From Cacajao melanocephalus (Eukaryota > Chordata > Mammalia > Primates > Pitheciidae), in the NCBI GenBank assembly GCA_963573385.1, contig CAUYLG010018022.1, positions 1-64,000 of the forward strand: a stretch of DNA of 64,000 nt, written 5' to 3'. The translations under genes and the position numbers were made by a program. Positions within the stretch are counted from its first letter, which is position 1, and the number at the start of each line of letters is the position of its first letter. The notes beneath the pieces were generated by a model, which saw only the letters and a program-made list of their open reading frames with translations, had not been told where the DNA came from and did no database searches. Shown here piece after piece: positions 1 to 13,496 of this stretch.

Positions 1-612
1 TTGATTCCCCTGGAGGTGCTGTCCCCTGGAAATGATGTCCCCTGGAAGTGCTGTTCCTTGAAGATGATTCCCCTGGAGGTGCTGTCCCCTGGAAATGATG
101 TCCCCTGGCAGTGCTGTTCCTTGAAGATGATTCCCCTGGAGCTGCTGTCCCCTGGAAATGATGTCCCCTGGAAGTGCTGTTCCTTGAAGATGATTCCGCT
201 GGAGGTGCTGTCCCCTGGAAATGATGTCCCCTGGAAGTGCTGTTCCTTGAAGATTCCCCTGGAGCTGCTGTCCCCTGGAAATGATGTCCCCTGGAAGTGC
301 TGTTCCTTGAAGATGATTCCCCTGGAGGTGCTGTCCCCTGGAAATGATGTCCCCTGGAAGTGCTGTTCCTTGAAGATGATTCCCCCTGGAGGTGCTGTCC
401 CCTGGAAATGATGTCCCCTGGAGGTGATGTTTCTTGTAGGTGGCGTTCCCCCTGGAGGTGATGCTGCTGGAGGTGGTGATCATTAGAGATAATGTCCCCT
501 TGGAGATGATGCTCCCCATCAGAGTTGAAGTCCCTGAAGTTATCTCCCTCCTGGAGTTGATGTCCCTGGAGGTGAGGCCCTTCAGAAGAGACGACCCTGG
601 AGGTGATGGCTT
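1..612. repeat. 63-bp minisatellite (array edge)
   Basis: Units start near 2, 65, 128, 191, 252, 315 and 378, so the period is 63 bp with one 60-bp unit that lost three bases. Each unit consists of four related 15-16-bp subunits built on a CCCTGGA(A/G)-type core. Copies up to about 420 are nearly identical. From 420 to about 612 only degenerate single subunits (CCTGGAGGTGATG-like) remain. Because 63 is a multiple of three, a frame stays open through the array, but I see no sign that it is a gene. The array is cut by the left window edge. Confidence 0.93.
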
Positions 613-1532
613 TGACCAGCTACTGAGTAAGATGAGGGGGTGCCGGCCTCCGTGTGCCATGAGACTCCGTGGTAGAAATGCTTTTGGTTGGGCCCTAGCC
701 TGACCTGGCTTCATGCCCCAGAAAGTCAGTTCCTCACTCTGGTATCCCGTCCTCCTCTGGAACATGACAGGTGGACATTAGAAGGACAATTTACAACTGG
801 CCCCTGCTACTCTTTTCAGCAGCTGCCCTGCCCTTTCTGCACAGTGCAAACCTCCCAGTTCATATCCCTGTCTTGGCCCTGCCTGCTTCCATGGCCTCTG
901 CATGCAGGAATCTTCACTTGTTCAAGGTCATGGAGCTCTTGGCTGGGCTCCCAGCTCAAGCCACCATGGGGCTCTCCTTCCTTGCCTGGAGCTAAGCCCT
1001 TCCTGCTCAAGCATGAACCTTGGCTCCACTTCCCTTGCCAGTGATCCTGGATCTTGGAGTGCATAGGATTGACTGGAGAGTAGTGAGAACCTACAGTGAG
1101 ATGTCTCTGTCCTCTTGCAGTAACTGGACTAAACCAACATCTCATATTACATCAACAACATGGTACATGAGTGGAGAAGCTGAGGAAGCTGGACTTTCCT
1201 TTTTCCTCCTTAACTGCAAGGTCATGAACGTGAAAACTGGAGCACAGAATGTCAAGGAACCCCCTAGCTTCAGCGATGCAGGAAATCCAGCCAACAAGGG
1301 CTGGGAGCAGCCAGAGGCTCCTGGGCTCCTGAAGCCACGGGGCGGGTGCTCTAGAACTACAGGCTGGGGTCCAGATCACACCACCTCCTGGCAGATAGGG
1401 CCAGTCATGGGAAGAGCCAGCCTTGTGGAAACTCAGCCTGTGTCCACCCAGCTCTCAGCACTAGGGTGGAATGACACTTGTGATCCCAAACAGCCCTGCA
1501 GGCTCATGCCATCCCCATTTTATAGACCGTCG
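613..1532. other. Low-copy DNA, no gene seen
   Basis: No coding signature, RNA gene or confidently recognised repeat. Overlapping short open frames on both strands show no domain and look like chance frames. Confidence 0.6.
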
Positions 1533-1634
1533 TGGTTTAAATTGTTTCCCTTCCCCCCAGATTTATATGTCCTGACCTCTGGTATCTGTGAATGTGACCT
1601 TTTTTGGAAATAGAATCTTTGCAGATGATCGCGT
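1533..1634 (+). mobile_element. MLT1-type MaLR LTR, 5' part
   Basis: The segment has the typical MaLR LTR order: a TTATATGT...CCTGACC-like stretch, then GTGACCT and GGAAATAGAATCTTTGCAGATG. It breaks off at 1634, where another LTR is inserted, and resumes at 2013. The subfamily is uncertain. Confidence 0.75.
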
Positions 1635-2012
1635 TGTCAGACAGAGAGGATCTCTAAATGAAAATGATATTTATTCAGGAGTAAGCAATAGGAACATGGT
1701 GGGTATTTTCAGAGAAGACAAGAAAGACAAGAGTTTTGAGAGGAAAAATGAGGAGGATTAGCTGTTTTAAAACAATGGTCCATGGCTCCAAGGATCAACA
1801 ACAAGGGTGGATGGGCAGTTGTTTGCCAGATGTCCTTTTAGAGACTTTTCTCTGTGTGGTTGCAGTGGCTTTTGTGCAAGGCTGTGTTTTTTGCAGAGTA
1901 TTTTTGACTGTTCTTGTCCTCAAGCACACATGCATGAGAACCCACCCTTCGTGTCCTGCCCCGCATCCTTTTGTCGGGGCTTGACACAAGCGACTCCATT
2001 TGGATTCTGACA
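1635..2012 (-). mobile_element. Solitary LTR inserted in MLT1
   Basis: A 378-bp segment whose ends are perfect 7-bp inverted repeats, TGTCAGA at 1635 and TCTGACA at 2012, matching the TG...CA termini of an LTR. On the minus strand it carries an AATAAA signal (plus-strand TTTATT at 1670-1675) near its 3' end. It interrupts the MLT1 LTR. I did not identify the family, and a clear target-site duplication is not visible (GCGT versus ATTT). Confidence 0.7.
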
Positions 2013-2352
2013 ATTTTCACAAGATGAGGTCATTAGGGTGGTCCCTAATCTAATATGACTAATGATCTCATGGAAAGAAACATTTGGACACAGAGATCAG
2101 GGCAAATGCCGTGTAAAGATAAAGGCAGAATTCCGGGTGATGTGTTTATAAGCCAGGAATGCCAAAAGGGACCAGCAAACTGCCAGAAGCTAGGAGAGAG
2201 GCTGGCAAGTGTCTTCCTGACAGCCTCAGAGGGAAGCAACCCTGCCGACACCTTGATCTTGGACTTCACCTCCAGAACTGTGAGGCAGTAAATTTCCATT
2301 ATGTGAGATGCCCGGTTTATGGAACTTTCTTATGTCAGCCCCAGGACTCTAA
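2013..2352 (+). mobile_element. MLT1-type MaLR LTR, 3' part
   Basis: Continues the LTR broken at 1634. Recognisable blocks are GATGAGGTCATTAGGGTGG, CCTAATCTAATATGACT, TTTGGACACAGAGA, CACCTTGATCTTGGACTTC and CCAGAACTGTGAGGCAGTAA, in the canonical MaLR order. It ends near a CAGCCC...CTAATATGCA 3' terminus. Confidence 0.8.
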
Positions 2353-2662
2353 TATGCAAGGACCCGGCAGCACAGGGCCAGCGTGTGACCCGGGCAGTCG
2401 GAGCATAAGGGACAGGTGCCTCCCACCCTTGCCACACCGACAGGAGCTGGTATGACATGGGGTCGGGTTGCCTCACTCCCTCCAGGCTTCATCTCCTGTG
2501 TGAGCTGTAGACTCAGGGATCAGTTCCTGTCCTCTTTGCCTGTCCCCTATAAGCTAAGTGCGGGTCTCTCACCTAATCTCCATCAGCATTTTTGTGAAAG
2601 CATCTTTTGTGAAAGTTGGAGACACTGCAACAGGTACGGTCCCTCTGCTGAGGCCCAATAGG

Positions 2663-3141
2663 TGGGTGTGAGTTATAAAGAGTTCCTCTTCAAAGAGTTA
2701 ACTTGCTCAGCATCCTTGCTCTTTGTTCTCTGCTTTCAAGGCCAGACTTCCTTCCTCTCTGTATCCTTGGCCCTAGTAAACAAACTTCCCACCAGTCCTT
2801 ATCTATGGAGACCACATTCCACATCTGTTACCTACTCTATAGATTGCCCCTCCCACCTCAATGGCTCCTTCCCCTGAAACTGCACTCTCCGTGGGTGTAA
2901 CTGCATTCCTGCACTTTTCAAGTTAGCCACCCGGGTTCAGCTTAGATTGTGTGGTCCAACTCCAGCCAATGGAGACAGGACACAGTAACAGGGACCAGCT
3001 GCATTAGAAATAAAAACTCCTTCCCTCCTTTGTTTAGGGTGCTCTTGCCATTGCTCCATCATGAGCAGCACTCTTTCTGCAGAAATTAATTTGCCTTGCT
3101 GAGAGATCCTTTGTCCTAGTGTCCATTCATCTTTGCAGCAC
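2663..3141 (+). mobile_element. Solitary ERV1-like LTR
   Basis: About 480 bp with an AATAAA signal at 3009-3014, followed by CTTTCTGCAGAAA, CTGAGAGATCCTTTGTC and a terminal CTTTGCAGCAC block. The same three blocks in the same order occur on the minus strand at 42301-42742, which supports a shared LTR family. No retroviral internal region flanks it. The exact 5' edge is uncertain. Confidence 0.65.
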
Positions 3142-4690
3142 TGGGTTTTGTTCCCAGCAGTGGGTCATGCTGATGTTGGTGCTGCACACTCCATTACTAT
3201 GAATGTTCCCGAGTCTACTCAGAGCAAGGCTCAGGGTTCAGTTCTGGGTGTGCTGAAGGGGATAAAGCAGGCTCAGCTGCCCTCATGGGAGCCTGGGTTC
3301 TCCCTCAGAGACACAGCAAAGTGGAGGGCTACACATAGGTGGGTATATAAAGGAGTTTGACACTGCAGATGAGCTTCAATGCTCTGGGGTCAGAAGTGAA
3401 TATGGGATTCACCCCAATCTCCTGGAACACTCTGCAGAGAGATAGATACGTGTAGACCTGGACTAATGTGGGTCAGTGCAGAGGCCTTGCCTAGCACCGT
3501 GGATACCTGTGCAAGGTGCACACACACACATGCCTGGCTTCTCTAATACTGGATGCACCTGTACCTTGGAGAGGTCCCAGCTCGCAGGCCAGTCAGCAGG
3601 AGGGGTGGAGAAATGGCCTCAGGTTTGATAACAAAACACAAGGGCAGTGGAAACCTGGAAATAAACACCTTTCAGGGACACTTGGGTAAAGCAGTCAGCC
3701 TTGTACATCCTTTGCCAATTTCCTTTTTAAGACAAGAGAAACAGAGCCAGCTGTGAGCCTGGCAAATCAGGAAATGCTGCTTGGGTACCAACATGGTTCA
3801 CATCAAACTCAAAGGGATCAGTGTGGGCTTAGGTTGTCAAGGGAACCTAAGATCCCCTTTGCCACCCAAAGCCTGTTCAGAACAGGGGACACGTAGTCAT
3901 GGAAAATGGTAAAATTATCATAAGATCAAAGAGCAACTTGCACAAAAGGACCTCTTCTTCAAGGGAAAAATCAGACTAGACTGATAGACAGCTGGGAATC
4001 TAGCTCTGATTTGATTCTTAGATGAAGATGAGCCCGAGGTAAAAATCAGAAAAGAGACCACATTAATTTTCAGGACCAAAAAGTAGGAAAAAAAGAAAAA
4101 ATAACTTTTCTGAACAGAATGTTCTTGGTTGACAGGGATGCCTATAAGTGAGACCATCCTGGAAGGCAAGGTTGTGTCATGCCTGGAAACCAAAGTGCTG
4201 GGTAGTCCAAGCGCCCTTTATATTGCTGGGCAACATGAGAAAGGCATGTGGCTTCCCCAGGGCTCCCTTCCTTCCCCTGTGTGATGGTGGATTGGAGCAG
4301 GAGGGCCTCCGATCTGCAGCTGCTGAGGTCCCAAGCTCTCTTTAGGTGGGACCAGGCTCTGCCTGACCAGGGGAGGAGGCTGCAGGATTCTCATCCTCAC
4401 ACAGCTGGAAGGAGCTGGGCCACAAGGAGTGGTCTGTTCCTCAGCAGGATGGTGAAGAAGTAAGGCAGCATGAGAGACCTGCTTGACACTTTTATCTATT
4501 TTGCTACTGGGATTCTCAATCAGATTTTATTTTTCAAAAGTGTTTGTGCTAATGGTTTAACAAGTATGAAATTAATCTGAGTTCAGTGGTGTAGCTGACA
4601 TGAGCTCTCTGTGTGAAAATCCAAATCTTGCCCATGCACCAGTAGACATCAATTAAAAAATTATAATACAAAAAGATTGTGTTCCAAATC
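3142..4690. other. Low-copy DNA, no gene seen
   Basis: No recognisable gene or confident repeat. The stretch at 3900-4180 is A-rich and resembles eroded interspersed-repeat sequence, but I cannot assign it. Confidence 0.5.
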
Positions 4691-4900
4691 CCTACACAAG
4701 TATGTCCTTAGAAATATTTCCGAGAATTGCTTTATGGAGAAAGTCATGCAGTTTTGCTGACAGACAAGAGGACAGGAAAAATTGAGAAGGATGCCATATC
4801 ATAGGAGGGAAAGACTCCTTGTCATAAACCTATCAGTTCACCCTAAATTAACTTATAAAACCAATGCACATCTAACTGAAATTCCAAAAATGTAATAGGA
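4690..4900 (+). mobile_element. Old L1 ORF2 fragment
   Basis: Contains the block around TATCAGTTCACCCTAAATTA followed by ...CCAATGCACATCTAACTGAAATTCC, which is a diverged form of the late ORF2 L1 sequence (CAGTTCTCCCTAAATTGAT...AATTCC). It is short and has no open frame. It abuts the 5' UTR of the next L1. Confidence 0.55.
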
Positions 4901-4912
4901 AAAAAAAGATTT

Positions 4913-6826
4913 TTCAGAGGGTGTCAGCAAGATGGCTGACGAGAGTTACCTGGAACATCCCCTGTCCTACGACACAGAAAAATCACCAAAACAACAAATA
5001 AAAGCCACTGTATGTATTTCATCCAGCGTAACTGAGGAGGTACACTGGAGAGCACCAGGGGCATGGCGCAATCTGTGGAGCAGGGAAGCCCAGGATAGCG
5101 CCATAGAGACGAGAGTAAGGCATCCTGCATCTGCCACGCTGTGACCCCACCTGGGACTGACTCAGAGTCAGGGCAGATTTCTTCTTACGGGAAAAGGAGA
5201 TCCACAGCAGTCCCCACTGCTGTCACAAACATCAGCCATCCTTGCCCAGGAAGGGCCCCCAGTCCTCATAGGCCCCAAATGCAGTTTGGAGAGTAGCTGG
5301 GACTTTTTACAGCTGCATTTCCTGACTAGGGTCCTGCACAGGGTGCCCCCAACCCTGTTACCTAAGCTGCTACACTCAACACCATCTTGAAAGTGAACCC
5401 ACTAATAGGGTGTGCCCTGTCCTGGGGGCGAGTTGCAACCAACTGTGTCCATCCTTCAGGCCCTGCTGTCATTCTACCATGTTCACATAGGTGCCTGCAG
5501 CACCTTGACGCCAACTGCCCAGATCCTAGCCCAGACAGAACAACCGAGACCTCAGCATCTCAACCCATGTGGCACACCATCCCCCCACTTCCCACGTAGG
5601 GAACAGGTGGGCCTGTACAGTGGGGCAGCCATCCAACAGCAGACTGGTCACCTCACCTACATGCACCTGAAATGCATAGCCAGTCATCCCTCTGAGGTTA
5701 TGCATGTCTGTGCATAGACCAACCGCCAGTCCTGTGGTGACCTTGCCCTGCTGGGTAGATTGCTGTAAAGCTACCCAGCCCTACTGTATCCACATGTATC
5801 TGACCTAATATCCAGTCTACCAGCAGCCCTGTTTCCCTAAAGAGGCAGTACATACATAGTTGTCTGGCCAGCCATGCTCATGTATGCCTGAGTTTGGCAT
5901 TTAACTCAGCTGGTGGCAGTCATCTTTCCTCGCTTCCAGATAACCCAGTGAACAGCTTTTTGGCCCTCCATACCTGCATGTACCCAGCCCAACAACCAGC
6001 TCAACACTCCCTCCCCCAGCAAAACCACACCACTACCATCACAAACTCCCATAGCCTATGCCATTGAGGTAATCAGACCTTGATGATGAAGATTACACCT
6101 GAAGAAACAATATGAAGACTACACTACTGAGTCCACCCAGAACCAAAGCCAATAAACTAGGACACATCTACAGGGAAATGTCTTTTCCTATGAAAACTAT
6201 TCCATAAAAAAAAAGGCTATTCCACCAGATGCACAAATATCAATGTAGAAACATGAAAAAGCAAGAAAATATGACACCCCCAAAGGAACATAATAAATCT
6301 CCAGTAACAGACTCTAAAGATAAGGACAATTATGAAATGCTTAAAAGGAATGTAAAATAATGATTTTAACAAAACTCAGTGAGATACAAGAGAACACAGA
6401 CAAATTAATAAAATAGTTTTTATAATTTCATGATTGGAATGAGAATTTCAACAAAAATAAAGATAACATAAAAATAACCAAAGAAAAATCTTGGAGCTGA
6501 ATAATTTGATAAATGAAATTAAAAAATACAATTGTGATTTTCAACAACAGACCAGATCAAGAAGATGAAAGAATTTCTGAACTGAAAAACCGGGCATTTG
6601 AAACAATCCAGTCAGAGGGGACACAAATAAATAAGAATAAAAAAGAATGAAGAAAGCCTACAGGACTTATGAAACAACAATTCAGCAAACACATATTCAT
6701 GTTATAAGCATGTCAGATAAAAATGAAGAAAGGTACAGAAAATTTATTTAACAAAATAATAGCTAAAAACTTCTCACATATTGGGAGAGATATAGACACC
6801 CAGATTCAAAAAATTCAGCCCAAAAT
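4913..6826 (+). mobile_element. Old L1 (sense): 5' UTR and ORF1 start
   Basis: Begins with CAGCAAGATGGCTGACGAG, a typical L1 5' UTR start, and runs through GC-richer 5' UTR into A-rich ORF1-like sequence from about 6170. Stop codons break every frame. It is the host element of the nested complex: the same L1 continues at 7395-7873 and 11608-13980. Divergence suggests an L1M-age element. Confidence 0.75.
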
Positions 6827-7394
6827 GACTCTCTCAGAGGCATATTGAGGGACTGTATTCTCTTCCCGGGTCCACAAGGAGGCTTGGTTTCAAAGGCAAG
6901 AACTTCCCAGCACCATACCTCCACCTACCTCTCCATCTGGGAGCTTAGAGGTCTTTGTTTAACTTTCGTGCCTGTGGGAAGATAGACTGCCCAGGTGAGC
7001 TCCCAGGTGGGCCAAACAACAAATCAGATGTTAGAAATCAAAGATCAATCACTCCAGCAGAAGTTTAAAGAAACTCCTTTCATAGGACAGAAAACTTGAA
7101 TAGGGCGGGAATAACACCCAGGTTAAAAGTCCCCCTCTCTCACATCTGGGTGGACTCCATTTCTGGATCCCCTCTCACCACAGCATGGAAGCTCTCTCTC
7201 TCTCTCTATTTCTTTCTCCCTTTACTCTCTCTCTGCCTAAATAAATCACTTTCTGCAAAACTCTTTGGGATCCAATATTTACTTAAATGAGCTCACTGCT
7301 CCCAGAGGGGTCCTTTCCTCCATTCTTGGGTGAATGAGGGACCAAGAGCCTGGAAGAAAACATCTTATTGGGAAGTGACCTGAGCCTGTCACCC
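6827..7394 (+). mobile_element. ERV1-like LTR inside old L1
   Basis: A block unlike L1 separates two co-linear parts of the old L1. It ends with pyrimidine-rich CT repeats (7193-7232), a TAAATAAATC polyadenylation region around 7239, then TTTGGGATCCAATATTTACT. This layout is typical of class I LTR 3' halves. Boundaries are accurate to roughly 20 bp, and I could not confirm a target-site duplication. Confidence 0.55.
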
Positions 7395-7873
7395 TCAATT
7401 TGGTCACAATATGATAATCAAACTCTCTAAAGTCAAAGACAAAGAGAGAATTCTAAAAGACACAAGAGAAAAGCATCAAGTCACATATAAGGGAATCCTC
7501 TTTAGATTATCAAGAGATTCTTCACCAGAAACCTTTCAGGGCAGGAGAGAATGAGATATTCAAACTGCTGAAAGAAAAAAAAAAGCCTGTCAGACAAAAA
7601 TACTATATCCAGCAAAGCTATCCTTTAGAAATGCAGGAGATATAAAGGCCTTCTCAGACAAGCAAAAGTTGAGGAAATTTATCACCACTAGACTGGCCTG
7701 AAAAGAAATGCTTAAGACAATGCTATAACTGGAAATAAAAGGATGCGAATTACCATTTTGAAAAAACTCAAAAGCATAAAACTCACTTCTATAAATATAT
7801 TTGTAATCATACTCAGAATACCCCAGTGCTGTAATGGTGCTATGTAAATCTATCAGTCTTCTATTATAAAGTT
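7395..7873 (+). mobile_element. Old L1 (sense), continued
   Basis: Resumes with ATAATCAAACTCTC...AAGTCAAAGACAAAGAGAGA, then GAAACCTTTCAGGGCAGGAGA and AATACTATATCCAGCAAAGC, all standard old-L1 ORF1-region text in sense orientation. The last 13 bases, CTATTATAAAGTT (7861-7873), are duplicated at 11595-11607 with one mismatch. They mark the target site of the younger L1 insertion. Confidence 0.75.
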
Positions 7874-7877
7874 CCAT

Positions 7878-9050
<1,173 letters not shown>

Positions 9051-10182
9051 AGCATTTAGGCCATTTACATTCAATGTTAGTATTGAGATGTAAAGTATTA
9101 TTCCATTCATTGTGCTATTTGCTGCCTGTATTTCTCAGATTTTATTTTCTGTGTTTTTGTTTTGTATGTCTGTGAGATTAATTCTTTAAAGAGGTTCTGT
9201 CTTTATGTATTTCCAGAGTTTGATTCAAGGTTTAAAACTCGTTTTAGCAGTTCTTGTAATGCTGGCTTGTTAGTGGTGAATTCTCTCAGCATTTGTTTAT
9301 CTGAAAAAGACTGTATGTTTCCTTCATTAATGAAGCTTAGTTTCACTGGATACAAAATTCTTGGCTGATAATTGTTTAAGAAGTTTGAAGATAAGGCCCC
9401 AATCCCTTCCAGCTTGTAGGCTTTCTGCTAATAAATTTGCTGTTAATCTGATAGGTTTTCCTCTATAGGTTACCTGGTGCTTTTGCCTCACAGCTCTTAA
9501 GACTCTTTCCCTCATCTTGATTATAGATCACCTGATGACAATGTGCCTAGGCAATGATCTTTTTGTGATGAATTTCCCACATGTTCTTTGAGCTTCTTGT
9601 CTTTGGATGTCTTGGTCTCTAGCAAGAATGGGGATGTTCTCTTTGATTATTTCTCCAAATAAGTTTTCCAAACTTTCAGATTTCTCTTCTTCATCAGGAA
9701 TGCCAATTATTCTTGGGTTTGGTCATTTAACATAATCCTAAACTTCTTTGAGGCTTTGTTCAGTTTTTAAATTCTTTTTTCTTTATCCTTGTTGGATTAG
9801 GTGAATTTGAAAACCTTGTTTTTGAGCTCTGAAGTTCTTTCTTCTGCTTGTTCAATTGCGGAGACTTTGCAGAGCATTTTGCATTTCTCTAAGTGTGTCC
9901 TCTACTTCCTGGAGTTGTGATTGTTTTTTATTTATGCTATTTTTCTGAAGACTTCTCCCCGTCATTTCCTGCATCTTTTTTTGATTTCCTTAAATTGAAC
10001 TTCACTTTTCTCTGGTGTCTCCTCATTAGCTTGATAATCAACCTTCTGAATTCTTTTTCAGGTAAATCGGGATTTTTTTCTTGGTTTGGATTCATTGCTG
10101 GTGAATTAGTGTGATTTTTCGGAAGTGTGAAAGAACCTTGTTCTGTCATATTACCAGAATTGTTTTTCTGGTTCCTTATCAT
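9051..10182 (-). pseudogene. L1 ORF1 relic plus first ORF2 codons
   Basis: The minus strand at 9515-9327 encodes residues matching the C-terminal L1 ORF1p region (RGKPIRLTANLLAES). The N-terminal, charged, lysine-rich part lies at 10182-9937. ORF1p is an RNA-binding chaperone of the L1 particle. Frameshifts and stops separate the segments, so it is dead. At 9100-9051 on the minus strand comes the start of ORF2 (coding for LTLNVNGLNAP), after which the element is deleted. Confidence 0.85.
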
Positions 10183-11594
10183 TTGGTTAGGCTATGTCAG
10201 AGAGAAGATCTGGAGATCAAGGCTACTGTTCAGATTCTTTTGTCCCATGGGGTGTTCCCTTGATGTAGTACTCTCTCCTTTTTCCTAGGGATGTGGCTTC
10301 CTGAGAGCCAAGCTTTAGTGGTGTTATCTCTCTTCTGGATCTAGCCACCTTGCAGGGCTACCAGGCTCCAAGATGGTACTGGGGGTTGTCTGCACAGAGT
10401 CCTATGATATGAACCATCTTTATGTCTTTCAGCCATGGATATCAGAACCTGCTCTGGTGGAGGTGGCAGGGGAGTGAAATGGACTCTGTGAGGGTCCTTA
10501 GTTTTGGTTGTTTAATGCACTAATTTTGTGCTGGTTGGCCTCCTGCCAGGAGGTGGCACTTTCAAGAGAACATCAGCTATGGTGTATAGGGGAGGATCAG
10601 GCAGTGGACGAGTCCTAGGACTCCCAAGAGAATATGCCCTTTGTCTTCAGCTACCAGGATGGGTAAGGAAGGACCATCAGGTGGGGGCAAGATTAGGTTT
10701 CTGAGCTCAGACTCTTTTTGGGTGGGGCTTGCTGCAGCTGCGGTGGAGGATGGGGTGTGGTTCCCAGGTCAATGAAGTTATGTTCCCAGGAGGATTACGG
10801 CTGCTGTGTCATGCAGGTTGTCAGGGAAGTGAGGGAAAACCGGCAGTTACAGGCCTCACTCAGCTCCCACACAGACCAAAAGGCCAGTCTCACTTCCACC
10901 ACACCCACCCCTCCAACAGCACTGAGTTGGTTTCCAGGTAGTGGGTAAGCAGGGCTGAGAACTTGCCCCAGGCTACCGGTCTCCCAGCTAAGAAAGCAAG
11001 CAGGGATTTTGTGCCTTCTCATCTGTTGAGTCTGCATGCTGAATTTATGCCTTCTCCCAGGTTCTGGCCAGGAGACTTCACATTTGGTTAGAATTGTTAT
11101 AAAGTTCAGCCGGAGGTTTCTCTCTCTCTGTGGTCTTTTCCCAATTTCTTTGGCAGCCCTCCCCTAAAACTCCTGTGAAACCAGTCAGAAATGACTTTGC
11201 TGGGGACCCAGAGAGCCCATAGGGCTTTTACTGCTGCTTCCTCTACCCCTGTATTTCCTTTGGCTCTCTAAATTGACTCAGCTCCAGGTAAGGTCAAATA
11301 CTTCTCCCATGATCTAGATCTTCAGGTTCCCCAGTGAGGGTGTGTGTTCTGGAGTGGACAGTCCTCCTTTGTCACTTTCACAGCTGGGGCACTCACAGTA
11401 TTTGGGCTGTATCCTGGGTCCTACAGGAGCAATCCACTTCCTTCAGGGGTCTGTGGATTCTCTCAGCTTTCCTGGTATGTTCCTGCAGCAGTTCTGGAGC
11501 AAAAGTCACGAAGAGAGTCTCCACATGCTGTTCTGTCTGTCTGAGTGGGAGCTGCAATCTATTCCTGCTTCCTATCCGTTATTTCCCTTTCTGC
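10183..11594 (-). mobile_element. Younger L1, 5' UTR
   Basis: GC-richer sequence upstream of ORF1 on the minus strand. It reaches the 5' end near 11594, with GATTGCAGCTCCCACTCAGA-type L1 5' UTR text around 11560. The element thus retains its 5' end even though most of ORF2 is gone. The right target-site duplication, CTATTATGAAGTT, follows at 11595-11607. Short open frames here are incidental. Confidence 0.75.
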
Positions 11595-11607
11595 CTATTA
11601 TGAAGTT

Positions 11608-13280
11608 TTCAAGTCAAAATAACGACAGTTGCAATTAATGAATAAGGAACACACAATATATACAAAAGTAGATTAAGGCAACACAAATATAGATTTTTTT
11701 TGGAAAAAGGGAAAAATCTAGAATATTTTCATGCAACCAAAGTTAAGTTGCTATCAGCTTAAAATAATGTATTATAACTACAAGACCCTTTATGTCAGCC
11801 CCATGATAACCACAAAGAAAGAAATTACAGCAGATACAAAAATGAGAAAGAGAAAGGAAAGAAAGCTTAACACCCCAGAAAACTACCAAACCACGGAGGT
11901 ACACAACAAGAGAGGAAGAAAGGAACAAAAGATCAACAAAACAACCAGAGAATGTTAACAGAATGGCAGGAATAAGTGCTTATCTAACAGATCTATCAGT
12001 CATATCTTTGAATGTAAATGGATTAAATTATCTAATTAAAATATACAGAGTAGTCAAAATTAAAAAAAAAAAGACTCAACTATATGTTGCCTACAAGAGA
12101 CTCACCTCACTGTTAAAGACAAACAGATTGAGAATAAAGACATAGAAAAAGATTTTTCATGCAAACAGCACCCAAAATCAAGTAAGGGTAGCCATACTTA
12201 CATCAGATAAAATAAATTTTAACTCAAAAACTGTACAAGGAAACAAATAGGTCGTTATCTAATAACTCCTGTTATAGGGATCCCTATTTGCTATACAGGG
12301 ATCAATTCATCAAGAAGATATAAAAATTATAATTACATATGCACCCAATACCAGAGCACCCAGATACATAAAGCAAATATTATTAGACTTAAAGGGAAAG
12401 ATAGACTTCAATACAATAATAGTAGGGGATGTCAGCACCTACTTTCAACAATGGATAGATTATTTAGACAAAAAGTCAACAAAGGAACATTGGACTTAAA
12501 CTGAACCATAGATCAAATGTACCTCACAGATATTTAAGGAACATTCCACCCAATAGCTACAGAATACACATTCTTCTCAATTTCCCTTGGAACATTTTCC
12601 TAGATAGATCACATTAGGCTACAAAACTAGTGTAAGAAATTTAAGAAGACAGAGATCATATCAAGTATCTTTTCTTGTATACTTTTGCATACTTTTTGTA
12701 TACTTTTCAAGTATACCACAATGGTATACAACTAGAAATTAACAATAAGAAAAACTTTGGAAACTTTATAAATACATGGAAACTAATCAACATGTTCCTA
12801 AGCAATCAATGGGTCAATGAAGAAATTAAAAGAGAAATTAAAAATTCCTTGAGACAAACGAGAATGGAAATGCATCATACCAAAACCTATGAGATGCAGC
12901 TACAACAGTTCTAAGAGGAAAATTTGTAGCAATAAATGACTGCATTAAAAAAGAAGAAAGATTTCTAATAAACAACCTAATGATACACTTTAAGAAACTG
13001 GAAAAATAAGAAAAAATTCACCCAAAATTTGTAGACGGAAGGAAATAATAAAGTTCAGAGTAGAAATAAATGAAAGAGGTTTAAAAAATTGTTAACATCG
13101 ATAAAACAAAGATTTAGCTATTTTAAAGGATAAACAAAATTGACAAGACTTTTGCTAGATTAAGAAAATAAAAGAGAAGACTCAAATAAATAAAATCAGA
13201 GATGAAAAAAGAGACATTATGCTGACACCACAGAAATACAAAGGATGATAAAAAATGATTATGAATAAGCACACTAACAT
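11608..13280 (+). mobile_element. Old L1 (sense), inter-ORF and ORF2 start
   Basis: Resumes the old L1 after the nested insertion. At 11963-12145 the plus strand encodes SVISLNVNGLN, the conserved N-terminus of the ORF2 endonuclease domain, followed by YKRLTSLLKTNRLRIKT. Downstream A-rich ORF2 text is broken by stops and frameshifts. The inter-ORF spacer and start are co-linear with 7395-7873, which supports a single element. Confidence 0.8.

Positions 13281-13496
<216 letters not shown>

Noticed and set aside
1..411. 136-codon frame with a repeated peptide as a repeat-protein gene
   Set aside because: The frame stays open only because the minisatellite unit is 63 bp. No start context, exon border or domain supports a gene.
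1020..1613. 197-codon plus-strand frame as a gene
   Set aside because: Its 3' part runs into an MLT1 LTR and it shows no domain or coding bias.
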